A DNA stretch of 64,000 bases from Sphingomonas sp. J315 (lineage in GTDB: Bacteria; Pseudomonadota; Alphaproteobacteria; Sphingomonadales; Sphingomonadaceae). This document shows positions 1-7,201 of the stretch, in pieces (within the stretch, counting starts at the first letter, position 1; each line of letters starts with the position of its first letter). The stretch spans positions 1,612,001-1,676,000 of the forward strand of contig NZ_CP088296.1 in the NCBI RefSeq assembly GCF_024666595.1, written 5' to 3'. The notes under the pieces were generated by a model. That model did not search any database. It had not been told where the DNA came from and worked only from the letters and a program-made list of their open reading frames with translations. The position numbers and the translations under genes were made by a program.

Positions 1-917
1 AGGCCCGGCTGGGCTGTCCGCTGCCATCGGCGCTGCCGCCGAGGGCCTTGAGGTCGTCGTCCTTGTCAGCGAGATCGGCGGCCAGGCCGGAACCTCGAGC
101 CGCATCGAGAACTACATGGGGTTCCCCGGTGGTATCTCCGGGCCGGCTCTCGCCGGTCGCGCGCGTCGTCAGGCCCTCAAGTTCGGGGCGACCTTCATCA
201 CCTGTCGGGTGGTCGAGGTCGACTTCATCGACGACTGCTTCCACATCCTGACGGCTTCCGGGTCGATCATCCGGGCGCGGTCTGTGATCGTCGCCTCCGG
301 CGCGCAGTACCGACGGCTTGATCCCTCCACCGATTTCGCTCGGTTCGAGGGCAAGGGCGTCCACTATGCCTGCACGCCGAGCGAGGTCCGCCGCAAGTGC
401 CGGTGCGATGACGTGGTCGTGATCGGCGGGGGGCAACTCCGCCGGACAGGCTGCCATGTTCCTGTCGGGTAAGGCCCGGCACGTCCACCTCCTCGTCCGC
501 AAGGATAGCCTTCGCGAGACCATGTCGGTCTACCTTCTCGACCGCATCGAGCGTACGCCGAACATCACGGTCCACTACGGATGCGAGACGGAAATCATCG
601 GTGGCGCCGATCAGGTCGAGACGGTCACCTTCCGGAACCGCAAGACCGACCATCGGACGATCCTGCCGGTCAGTGACATCTACGTGATGATCGGGGCAAC
701 GCCCAACTGCGGCTTCATCCACGGGCTCTGCCAGGTGGATGACCACGGGTTCATCGTGACCGACGATTTCTTCCAGACCTCCATGCCGCGGCTCTACGCG
801 GTCGGCGATGTCCGGGCTGGGTCCGTCAAGCGAGTCGCTAACGCGGCCGGTGAAGGCGCGACGTCGATCAAGTGGCTCTGGCAGGCGCTCCACACGCCCA
901 AGCTTGAGACTGCCTAA
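1..917 (+). pseudogene. Thioredoxin-reductase-like FAD/NAD(P) oxidoreductase, 5'-truncated by window edge and frameshifted
   Basis: The window opens inside this gene. Read from base 2 it gives GPAGLSAAIGAAAEG and then IENYMGFPGGISG, the pattern of the thioredoxin reductase family. A second dinucleotide motif, VVVIGGG, follows at about 412-432. The frame breaks in a run of six G (428-433); dropping one G continues it as NSAGQAAMFLSGKA and ends with VGDVRAGSVKRVANAAGEG, the usual C-terminal FAD segment. The redox CxxC of true thioredoxin reductases is absent: the matching segment reads HYACTPSE with one Cys. This and the NSAGQAA signature suggest the TrxR-like branch often fused to cyclic-nucleotide-binding domains. 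It is cargo of the element bounded by the integrase. The break may be a sequencing error. Substrate unknown. Confidence 0.75.
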
Positions 918-933
918 ACCTCAGGAGGGTTCA

Positions 934-1131
934 ATGCCGAACATCCTTCACACGCTCTCGGTCTGTCGGGAGCGCATCCATCACCATTCCGAGGCCTGGG
1001 CCGGACGTATTCATCTCGTCTATTTCGCGGCGGTCGCTGTCGAGGGACACGGGGTCTACGGCTGGGCCGCCCTAGTGTGCCTCGGGGTCGGCCTCGCGGC
1101 CGAGTCGACGGGAGCCTCCAATGCGCGGTGA
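934..1131 (+). CDS. Small hypothetical protein with hydrophobic C-terminal half
   Basis: A 65-residue reading frame starts at an ATG preceded by a strong ribosome-binding site (AGGAGG at 923-928), only 16 bases after the stop of the oxidoreductase, so it is probably co-transcribed with it. The N-terminal half is polar and His/Arg-rich (RERIHHHSE). Residues about 27-56 are hydrophobic and could form one membrane segment. I recognise no family. The next small gene begins inside its 3' end (ATG at 1121). The run of tiny, overlapping, partly hydrophobic frames resembles the compact style of phage and integrative-element genes. Function not assignable. Confidence 0.5.
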   Translation: MPNILHTLSVCRERIHHHSEAWAGRIHLVYFAAVAVEGHGVYGWAALVCLGVGLAAESTGASNAR

Positions 1132-1213
1132 GCTCGTCGTCTTTGTCAGCTACCTGATCCTGCTCGCCGGGATCGCGGTCGCCATGCACGCCATGAAGCG
1201 GAGGCAGAAATGA
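1121..1213 (+). CDS. Putative 30-aa single-pass membrane micropeptide
   Basis: ATG at 1121 opens a 30-codon frame ending TGA at 1211-1213. The peptide has a short polar start, a hydrophobic stretch (VVFVSYLILLAGIAVA) long enough to span a membrane, and a basic tail (MKRRQK), which predicts a cytoplasmic C-terminus. It overlaps the previous gene by 11 bases and shares an ATGA overlap with the next, suggesting translational coupling. No clear ribosome-binding site of its own is visible. No family is recognised; it could be a holin-like or regulatory micropeptide, which is speculation. Confidence 0.4.
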   Translation: MRGELVVFVSYLILLAGIAVAMHAMKRRQK

Positions 1214-1395
1214 GGATCGCAGATCGAACTTATCTGGCTGCGTGCCGTGTCCATCGGCCGACCACGCATGGCCATTATCTGGGCGTGAAGGTCGCCGTGA
1301 CGGGCTGCGTTCTGGCCGCCTTGCTCGCCCCCGAGGGTATCCAACTCCCTCTCGCCGTCGGCGCCAACTTCCTCTGGATTTGGCTCGAGCCCTGA
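1210..1395 (+). CDS. Small hypothetical protein, possible one membrane segment
   Basis: A 61-residue frame begins at the ATG of an ATGA overlap with the preceding micropeptide gene (1210). The N-terminal third is basic and His-rich. Residues about 25-58 are hydrophobic (VKVAVTGCVLAALLAPEG and LPLAVGANFLWIWL). Coupling to its neighbours by overlap is the main support that it is real. I recognise no family. Confidence 0.4.
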   Translation: MRIADRTYLAACRVHRPTTHGHYLGVKVAVTGCVLAALLAPEGIQLPLAVGANFLWIWLEP

Positions 1396-1478
1396 GTTCT
1401 CCGTGGCAGGAGCGAGCCGTCTGTTGAGCACTCGCTCCGGGCGGCCCTTTGCCCATCAGTTGCAGAAAGGAGCCTATC

Positions 1479-1718
1479 ATGGCGATCTATGACGTTGAAG
1501 TCCCCACCTACCTCCGGGTCCGCATTGAGGCGGGCAGCGAGGAGGCCGCGCGCTCCGGCGCCGAGACCTTTGTCGAGGAGATTTCGACCCATCCGATGAT
1601 ACACGGGAGTCTTCCGGTCGGACCCGAGACCTTCGTCGTTGAGACCCAGCTCCTCACGCTGGACGACACCGAGGACGCCGAACCTGACATCTATCCGGTC
1701 TCTCTGATGGATGCATAA
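1479..1718 (+). CDS. Hypothetical 79-aa acidic protein
   Basis: I chose ATG 1479 rather than the in-frame start 30 bases upstream because AAAGGAG (1466-1472) lies at proper spacing before it. The protein begins MAIYDVEVPTYLRVRIEAGS, is predicted soluble, and alternates beta-like and acidic segments, ending in an Asp/Glu-rich tail (LDDTEDAEPD). It carries no Cys or obvious catalytic motif. It follows the small membrane-protein frames within the element. No family recognised. Confidence 0.55.
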   Translation: MAIYDVEVPTYLRVRIEAGSEEAARSGAETFVEEISTHPMIHGSLPVGPETFVVETQLLTLDDTEDAEPDIYPVSLMDA

Positions 1719-1821
1719 AAGCCACGGAGGACCGCAGAATTTTCAGCGGTTGCGGGGTGCGATCTTGCAATGTAGGAAATTTCTTAGTCAGTTCTCCTCT
1801 TGTTCCACTACGGGCGAGTCG

Positions 1822-1850
1822 TTGACTTGTCCCGGTAGCGTGACTATCCT
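1822..1850 (+). promoter_or_regulatory. Predicted sigma70-type promoter
   Basis: TTGACT (1822-1827) and TATCCT (1845-1850) are separated by 17 bases, close to the vegetative consensus. The site lies in the 220-base gap before the regulator/integrase block, so it would drive the winged-helix gene and probably the integrase. Prediction from sequence only. Confidence 0.4.
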
Positions 1851-1896
1851 TCTCTAGGGGTTGTCACGTTGCAATGACAGCGAGTAGGAGTTATCT

Positions 1897-2067
1897 ATGA
1901 TGATGACGGGGCGGGATCACCGCGATAAGGAGACCCACTATGACGGCGGAAACGGCAATGGCCGCGCGCCAAGCGACAGGGGCCACGATGAAGACTTCAA
2001 GAAGCTCGCTGAACAGACACGTCGGCGAATTGGCCGGGTCCTCGGCCTTCCTGATGTACCTAGCTGA
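1897..2067 (+). CDS. Possible small overlapping ORF upstream of the regulator
   Basis: ATG 1897, preceded by TAGGAG, opens a 56-codon frame. The product is hydrophilic with a basic segment near its end (KKLAEQTRRRIGRVLG). It overlaps the start of the winged-helix gene in another frame. It may be a leader peptide or antirepressor-like protein, or the true N-terminus of the next gene if a frameshift exists near 2050. Both frames look plausible here, so confidence is low. Confidence 0.25.
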   Translation: MMMTGRDHRDKETHYDGGNGNGRAPSDRGHDEDFKKLAEQTRRRIGRVLGLPDVPS

Positions 2068-2386
2068 TGCCGGCAATGCCCGGCTCAGCCTCAGCCAAGC
2101 CGCCTTCTTCTTTCTGGCGGCGACCGGCGCGATCCGCGGGGTTCCCTTGACGCTCTTCCAGATCATGGAAGGCGCCGGCTCGGATGCCCTCGCGAGAAGC
2201 GTGAAGAACACCTACAAGGTGTTCCTCGAGCCCTCGCCGCGGAACCCCAACGGTCTCGGTTGGCTGACCCGTGAGATCAACCCGGATGACGAGCGCGAGA
2301 AGCTCTTCACCCTGACGCCGAAAGGCGAGGAAGTGGTGCGCGCTGCGCTCCTGGCGATGGCGCCCCTCGACCGGGCCAATGCGTGA
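1940..2386 (+). CDS. MarR-like winged-helix DNA-binding protein of the integrated element
   Basis: The 148-residue frame starts at ATG 1940 behind AAGGAG (1927-1932). ATG 1988 and ATG 2054 are alternatives, and the most family-like sequence begins near LSLSQAAFFFLAATG. The middle (LTLFQIMEGAGSDALARSV, then NTYKVFLEP) looks like a helix-turn-helix. GLGWLTREINPDDEREKLF and LTPKGEEVV match the wing and dimer helix of MarR-type proteins. Sitting just before the integrase, it may control integration or excision; that role is inferred from position. It overlaps the next small gene (ATG 2379). Confidence 0.6.
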   Translation: MTAETAMAARQATGATMKTSRSSLNRHVGELAGSSAFLMYLADAGNARLSLSQAAFFFLAATGAIRGVPLTLFQIMEGAGSDALARSVKNTYKVFLEPSPRNPNGLGWLTREINPDDEREKLFTLTPKGEEVVRAALLAMAPLDRANA

Positions 2387-2549
2387 GGTGGCGATAACGC
2401 TTCCGCTGGACGTGGTCGAGCGGCTCATTGAGCTCGCGACCCAGGTCGCGATCCCTGGAGAGAGCGATATAGTCCTAATTGATCTTGCCGAGCGCGAGGT
2501 CGCTCAAATCAAGGATATGCTCAATGGCAGCGCCTCAGCTCAAGACTAA
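2379..2549 (+). CDS. Small hypothetical protein between regulator and integrase
   Basis: ATG 2379 overlaps the stop of the winged-helix gene (TGA 2384-2386), and the frame runs 56 codons into the integrase start region. The product (VAITLPLDVVERLIELATQ near its start) is short, acidic and mostly helical. It resembles small antitoxin- or excisionase-sized proteins but has no motif I can assign. The overlaps on both sides suggest a coupled regulator-small protein-integrase transcript. Confidence 0.4.
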   Translation: MREVAITLPLDVVERLIELATQVAIPGESDIVLIDLAEREVAQIKDMLNGSASAQD

Positions 2550-3726
2550 GCCTTCAGGCATCCATTACTGGGAGTTTCTCGACGAGACCGGCGCACGCCG
2601 CCGGGTCTCAACGAACACCCGCGACCTCGCCAAGGCGAGGGCGATGGGAAAGGACATCGTGCTCGGGATCGCTCCTCAGACGTCGACTCAACGGTCACGT
2701 TCCGGGGACGGTACGGTTACCATGCAGAACCTTTTCGACCGCGCTGAGAAGACCGTGTGGGCGCCGGGCGAAGCCAAGAGCCAAGGGACCATCCGGTCTA
2801 ACCTGAAAATCCTAGGCCGCCTCATTGGTCACGAGGTAGTCTCCGCGATGAACTACTCCCGCCTGGAACGGCTGGTCGAGGAACTTCGCGCGATGGGCTA
2901 TGCTCCCGGCACGATCAAGCGCAAGATGGACATGGTCTCCAAGGCGCTCCGGATGGCGACCATCTGGACCGACGACAAGGGCCGCCCGCTGCTGGTCGCT
3001 AAGCCGACCATGCCGGCGATCCGCGTGGCTAACCTGAAGGACCGCATCCTCGAGCGCGATGAGGAGCTCGCTGTGTTCCTCGCCATCGAGAAGCGACGGA
3101 CCGAGGAGCCCGGCCGCCAGTGGTGGCGCTTCGAGCGGCTCATCCGGTTCCTGCTGGATACCGGGGCGCGCCTCGGAGAAGCCCTCGGGATCGGCCCGGA
3201 CGACATCACGGACCTCAACGGTCGCCGCTACGTCACCTTCGCCCGCTACAGGACGAAGAATGACAAGCCCCGCACGCTCCCGCTGACCGCGGCGGTGAGC
3301 GAAGGGCTCGACGAGCTCGGCCGACAGCTCGCCCAGCGGAAGGGTGCTTGGCGCTACTTCCCGATCTCCGAGGGGACCGCATGGTACATGTGGGACAACA
3401 TCCGGGAGGACGTGAAGGCCGCCGGGTTCAGCATCGACGACGTCACGCTTCACACGCTGCGGCATACGTGCCTGACGCGCCTCGCCCAGGGCGGGATGGG
3501 CCTGCTCCAGCTTCAGCAATGGGCCGGCCACTCGGACCCGAAGATCACTGCGGACCGCTACGTCCACCTTCGGCCGAACGATCTCGTTGGCGGGCTGGAC
3601 ATTCTCGAGTCGTCGAATGGCGGAACCGCGCCAATTCGAGCGTCCGATCCCGACAGTCCCGCTAACGTGACTTTCACGGATACCGGTGCTAAGCGCGCCA
3701 ATCCCGGCACATCCTATCTCAACTAA
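2524..3726 (+). CDS. Tyrosine-type site-specific integrase
   Basis: This enzyme would catalyse integration and excision of the element at the adjacent tRNA-Ser gene. From ATG 2524 the product is 400 residues. An N-terminal beta-rich arm-binding-like part lies at about 1-50, a SAM-like core-binding domain at about 65-165 and the catalytic domain at about 170-355. The catalytic set is visible: Arg216 (DTGARLGEALG), probable Lys245, His310 and Arg313 (LHTLRHTCLTRL), His336 (WAGHSDP) and the nucleophile Tyr346 (DRYVHL). The last 50 residues are low-complexity and polar. The gene ends 24 bases before the 3' end of the tRNA gene, the classic arrangement for tRNA-targeted islands. A start 45 bases further upstream would need a non-ATG codon, so I prefer 2524. 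Confidence 0.93.
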   Translation: MAAPQLKTKPSGIHYWEFLDETGARRRVSTNTRDLAKARAMGKDIVLGIAPQTSTQRSRSGDGTVTMQNLFDRAEKTVWAPGEAKSQGTIRSNLKILGRLIGHEVVSAMNYSRLERLVEELRAMGYAPGTIKRKMDMVSKALRMATIWTDDKGRPLLVAKPTMPAIRVANLKDRILERDEELAVFLAIEKRRTEEPGRQWWRFERLIRFLLDTGARLGEALGIGPDDITDLNGRRYVTFARYRTKNDKPRTLPLTAAVSEGLDELGRQLAQRKGAWRYFPISEGTAWYMWDNIREDVKAAGFSIDDVTLHTLRHTCLTRLAQGGMGLLQLQQWAGHSDPKITADRYVHLRPNDLVGGLDILESSNGGTAPIRASDPDSPANVTFTDTGAKRANPGTSYLN

Positions 3727-3750
3727 GTGATTGGTTTTGCACGAGAATAG

Positions 3751-3841
3751 TGGCGGAGCGGGAGGGATTCGAACCCTCGATACGCTTTTGGCGTATACTC
3801 ACTTTCCAGGCGAGCGCCTTCGACCACTCGGCCACCGCTCC
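3751..3841 (-). tRNA. tRNA-Ser (anticodon GGA)
   Basis: On the minus strand the acceptor GGAGCGG pairs with CCGCTCC, followed by discriminator G and an encoded CCA. The D-arm contains GGCCGAGTGGTC, the anticodon loop is CTGGAAA (anticodon GGA at 3807-3805), a long variable arm typical of serine tRNAs is present, and the T-arm reads GGTTCGAATCC. Its 3' end faces the integrase, making it the likely attachment site. Confidence 0.95.
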
Positions 3842-3928
3842 GCACCGCTGGAAGCGCGCTGCCTAGAGATTTGCCGGTCGCTGCGCAAGCGCGTTGCACA
3901 GGCGCGCTTGGCGTGACAGCTTGGGGCA

Positions 3929-4786
3929 ATGCTGACCCTCATCCTCGCGCTCGCGCTTCAGACCCCGGCACCCGCCCCTGCTCCAATGCCCTCCGATCCG
4001 ATCGCGGCGGACTGGCGCGACATTCCGGCGGATGAGCTGCTGGTGATGACGTTGGGCGACGGCAAGCAGGTAGTGATCCGCCTCGCCCCGCGTTACGCGC
4101 CGGTCCATGTCGCCAATATCCGCAAGCTGGCGACGGCGGGCTGGTGGGACGCGGCGCGCGTCTATCGCGTCCACGACAATTATGTCGTGCAATGGGGCGA
4201 TCCGACCGAGAAGAAGCCGCTGCCTGCTGGTGTCATCGCCCAACCGCCGGCCGAATATGACTGGCCGCGTTACGACGCGGTGACGCGACTGACCCGCACC
4301 GATCCCTATTCGACCGCCACCGGGCACAGCGCCGATGGCTGGCCGCTCGCGACCAACGGCACGGTCGCGTGGATCCCGCATTGCTATGCCATGGTCGGCG
4401 TCGCGCGCGACCTGGCCCCCAGCACGGGCAGCGGGGGCGACCTCTACGCCGTGATCGGGCATGGCCCCCGCCATCTCGACCGCAATATCGCGATCGTCGG
4501 ACGGGTGCTGGAAGGGATCGAGCATTTGTCGGCGCTGCCCCGCGGGACCGAGGGCGGGCTCGGCCTCTACAAGGAGGCGAGCCAGCATGTGCCGTTCATA
4601 CGCGGGCGACTCGCCAGCGACCTGCCCGAAAGCGAGCGCCCGCGCTTTCAGTATCGCGCCGCCGACAACCCGCGCTTTGTGGCCTGGGTCAAGGCACGCG
4701 AAAACCGTCAACCGCCCTTTTTCAACCTGCCCTCGGGCGGCGCGGATATCTGCAACGTCATGCCGCCGGTGCGCCGGGCGGAGTAG
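3929..4786 (+). CDS. Cyclophilin-type peptidyl-prolyl cis-trans isomerase
   Basis: The product would accelerate proline isomerisation during folding, probably in the periplasm. The 285-residue protein starts with a short hydrophobic leader (LTLILALALQ) and a Pro/Ala linker. A cyclophilin-like fold follows: VVIRLAPRYAPVHVANIRKL corresponds to the N-terminal strands and helix, and FVVQWGDP is replaced by YVVQWGDPT. The usual FHRV motif is changed to VYRVHD, so the active site is divergent. The C-terminal part from about residue 210 extends beyond the minimal domain. The gene stands alone, next to the integration site, and converges with the lipid-transport operon. Confidence 0.8.
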   Translation: MLTLILALALQTPAPAPAPMPSDPIAADWRDIPADELLVMTLGDGKQVVIRLAPRYAPVHVANIRKLATAGWWDAARVYRVHDNYVVQWGDPTEKKPLPAGVIAQPPAEYDWPRYDAVTRLTRTDPYSTATGHSADGWPLATNGTVAWIPHCYAMVGVARDLAPSTGSGGDLYAVIGHGPRHLDRNIAIVGRVLEGIEHLSALPRGTEGGLGLYKEASQHVPFIRGRLASDLPESERPRFQYRAADNPRFVAWVKARENRQPPFFNLPSGGADICNVMPPVRRAE

Positions 4787-4789
4787 AAG

Positions 4790-5410
4790 CTATTTTCCGA
4801 CCCAGTCGGCGACCTCTCCCGCCACGCGGTTCGCCGCCTGATTGAGCGCAGCCCCCGCAGCAGCCGGGACGATTTCCGCCAGCGGCACCCGTGCCTCGAA
4901 CCGGCGCTTTTCGAACGTCAGCGCGGGGCGTGTGCCCTCAGCTGCGGCCCGGCGGTCGCGCACCAACGTCGCCTCGTAGACCACCACCGCTTCGTTCGTA
5001 TCCGCGTCGATGCCGAACTGGCGCAGCTCTCCGCCCAGCCGCGCGCCGGGGTCCGACAGCGATTGACGCATGCCGAGCACGACGCGCCCGGTTCGCACCG
5101 AGATCGTATCGCCGAGCATGCGCGCGAACATGCGGTTGGGTGCCTCCACCCATTGCGCATCCTTGAGATAGGCGACCGCAGTATCGCCGCTGCGCACAGG
5201 TACGCGGGTCACCGCAAGCTCCTGCGGCACCGACGGGACCGCGACGGCGATCGAGCGCGTCGTCGCGGAACTCACCGTCTGGCCGGTCGGCATCGTGGCG
5301 TCCGCCTCCAGCTTGAGCAGCGAGGGCGGCGGTTCGGCTCCGAACTTGATGCACCCGCCGAGCGGGAGTGCGGCGAGCAGGACGGGGGCGAGGAGGAGCT
5401 TGCGCATCAT
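4790..5410 (-). CDS. ABC-type transport auxiliary lipoprotein (PqiC-like)
   Basis: This is the last gene of an Mla-type operon. It encodes a probable outer-membrane lipoprotein that would partner the MCE protein in moving lipids across the envelope. The N-terminus has a signal peptide with lipobox (ALPLGGC), and the rest fits the ABC-type auxiliary lipoprotein family, with repeated beta segments such as SIAVAVPSVPQEL and a mid-region Tyr/Trp pattern. About 206 residues from ATG 5410; an in-frame GTG at 5419 that overlaps the upstream stop is also possible. It is coupled by overlap or near-overlap to the MCE gene. Confidence 0.8.
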   Translation of the reverse strand: MMRKLLLAPVLLAALPLGGCIKFGAEPPPSLLKLEADATMPTGQTVSSATTRSIAVAVPSVPQELAVTRVPVRSGDTAVAYLKDAQWVEAPNRMFARMLGDTISVRTGRVVLGMRQSLSDPGARLGGELRQFGIDADTNEAVVVYEATLVRDRRAAAEGTRPALTFEKRRFEARVPLAEIVPAAAGAALNQAANRVAGEVADWVGK

Positions 5411-5415
5411 CGGGC

Positions 5416-6387
5416 TCACTTCTTCTTGGGGTCGTAGTCGGGCAGCTTGGGCGATCCGATCAGCGATCCGGCTCCCTCGCGGTCGATCTTTTCGGCAACC
5501 GAGGCCAGCGCCGCCGTCATCTGGCGCAGATCCTGGATCAGCTGGTTGATCTCGGGCAACGTTCTGGTCGTGACCTCGTCGATCCCGCCATCGGCCTTGC
5601 CCAACGTGCGTTCCAGCGCCTTCATGCTCTTGTCAGCCGACTCGATCGCCTTGCGGAAATCCTTCATCGCCGGCCCCACCTCGTCACCCAGCACGCGGTC
5701 GGTGGTCCCGGCAAGGTTGCCGATCTGCTCGGCCGCCACGCCCGCCTTGGCGACCGTGGTGCGCAGTTCGGCGAGTGTCGCGCGCATATCGGGGGCGCCC
5801 TTGGCCAGCTCGCCGGTCAGCCGCTCGGTATTGGCGAGGATGCCGCTGATCGACGCCTGGTTGCGGTCGGACAGCAGCTCGGTCAGCCGCTCGGTCAGTG
5901 TCGACAGACGCTCCAGCAGACGCGGCGCGGAGTTGAGCAGCGCGCCAAGACCACCCTGTTTGGTCGGGATCACTGGCACGCCGAGCGGACAGACGCTGCG
6001 CGGGTTGGCATCGGGGCAGACGATCGGCGGCGCATCCTTGACCGCGCCATCGAGCTGGATCCGGCTAACCCCGGTGAATCCGACGCCCTGGATCGTTGCG
6101 GTCGTGCCCTGAAGGATCGGCACGTCGCTGTTCACCGCGATGCGGACGCGCACCAGGCTGGGGTCTGGCTTGAACAGCCCGATTTCCCGCACCTGTCCCG
6201 CCGGCACGCCCGAAAACGCGACTTCCGACCCCTTGTTCAGCCCATCGACCGCCTGCTTGAAGAAGATGTCATATTCCTTCTCGCTGGTCGTGTTGACGCG
6301 GGCGAGCCAGACGGTGAACAGGGCCAGTACGGCGAGCAGGATCAGCACGACCGCGCCGACCAGCACATGGTTTGAGCGTGTTTCCAT
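5416..6387 (-). CDS. MlaD-family MCE domain protein
   Basis: The substrate-binding, membrane-anchored component of a lipid ABC transporter. The 323-residue protein has one N-terminal transmembrane helix (HVLVGAVVLILLAVLALF), then an MCE domain (FKQAVDGLNKGSEVAFSGVP, a typical MCE start). A long helical C-terminal region of about residues 140-310 is suited to forming a trans-periplasmic tube or coiled coil. The C-terminus is basic (DYDPKKK). It lies one base past the ATPase gene and overlaps or abuts the lipoprotein gene, so all four genes form an operon. Confidence 0.88.
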   Translation of the reverse strand: METRSNHVLVGAVVLILLAVLALFTVWLARVNTTSEKEYDIFFKQAVDGLNKGSEVAFSGVPAGQVREIGLFKPDPSLVRVRIAVNSDVPILQGTTATIQGVGFTGVSRIQLDGAVKDAPPIVCPDANPRSVCPLGVPVIPTKQGGLGALLNSAPRLLERLSTLTERLTELLSDRNQASISGILANTERLTGELAKGAPDMRATLAELRTTVAKAGVAAEQIGNLAGTTDRVLGDEVGPAMKDFRKAIESADKSMKALERTLGKADGGIDEVTTRTLPEINQLIQDLRQMTAALASVAEKIDREGAGSLIGSPKLPDYDPKKK

Positions 6388-6388
6388 C

Positions 6389-7201
6389 CTAAGTCCCCAT
6401 GGCCCCGGCGCGTTCTGCGCTCGCCACCGCCGCGCGTCCGCGCGGTCCGTTGAAATATTCCTGGATCCACGGATGGTCCAAAGCGAGCAGCTCGTCGATC
6501 GTTCCCACCGCGATCACCCGCTTGTCGGCCAGCACCGCGACCCGGTCACAGATCGCGTAGAGCGTATCTAGGTCATGGGTGATGAGAAACACCGTCAGGC
6601 CCAATGTCTGCTGCAGCGAGCGTGTGAGTTCGTCGAATGCGGCCGCTCCAATCGGGTCAAGCCCCGCGGTCGGCTCGTCGAGAAACAGCAGTTCGGGATC
6701 GAGCGCGAGGCTGCGCGACAGGCCCGCGCGCTTCTTCATCCCGCCCGAAAGTTCGGCGGGATATTTGGGGCCGGCATTTGGGGGCAGTCCGGTCATGACC
6801 ACCTTGTACGCCGCAATTTCAGCGAGCAGCTGCTGGTCGAGCTGGGGGTAGAATTCCTTGAGCGGAACCTGGACATTCTCGGCCACGGTCAGCGTCGAGA
6901 ACAGCGCGCCGCCCTGAAACAGCACGCCCCAGCGACGGCGAATCTCGATCGCCTGCTGTTCATCGGCATCGAGCACCGATTCGCCAAACACATGGACCTC
7001 GCCCGCGTCTGGCTGTTGCAGCCCGATGATCGACCGCATCAGCACCGATTTGCCGGTACCCGACCCACCGACTACCCCGAGAATCTCGCCGCGCCGCACA
7101 TCGAGGTCGAGATTGTCGTGGACAGTTTGCTCGCCAAAGCTGTTGCGCAGGCCGCGCACGCGGATGATCGCCTCTTCATCGTCGAATGTCGGGGCGGTCA
7201 T
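6389..7201 (-). CDS. Mla-type lipid transport ABC ATPase
   Basis: ATP-binding subunit that powers MlaE-type permeases. From ATG 7201, which overlaps the permease stop by one base, the protein has 270 residues. Walker A GGSGTGKS is at 45-52, Q-loop Gln96, signature LSGGM at 151-155, Walker B LLFLDEP at 171-177, and THDLDT supplies the switch His. The signature followed by KKRAGLSRSLAL is typical of the MlaF family. Longer frames upstream of 7201 run through the permease gene in another frame and are not real starts. Confidence 0.92.
   Translation of the reverse strand: MTAPTFDDEEAIIRVRGLRNSFGEQTVHDNLDLDVRRGEILGVVGGSGTGKSVLMRSIIGLQQPDAGEVHVFGESVLDADEQQAIEIRRRWGVLFQGGALFSTLTVAENVQVPLKEFYPQLDQQLLAEIAAYKVVMTGLPPNAGPKYPAELSGGMKKRAGLSRSLALDPELLFLDEPTAGLDPIGAAAFDELTRSLQQTLGLTVFLITHDLDTLYAICDRVAVLADKRVIAVGTIDELLALDHPWIQEYFNGPRGRAAVASAERAGAMGT

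Noticed and set aside
5368..6375. Long plus-strand open frame antisense to the MCE protein gene
   Set aside because: Same composition artefact; the minus-strand protein has a clear MCE domain and operon context.
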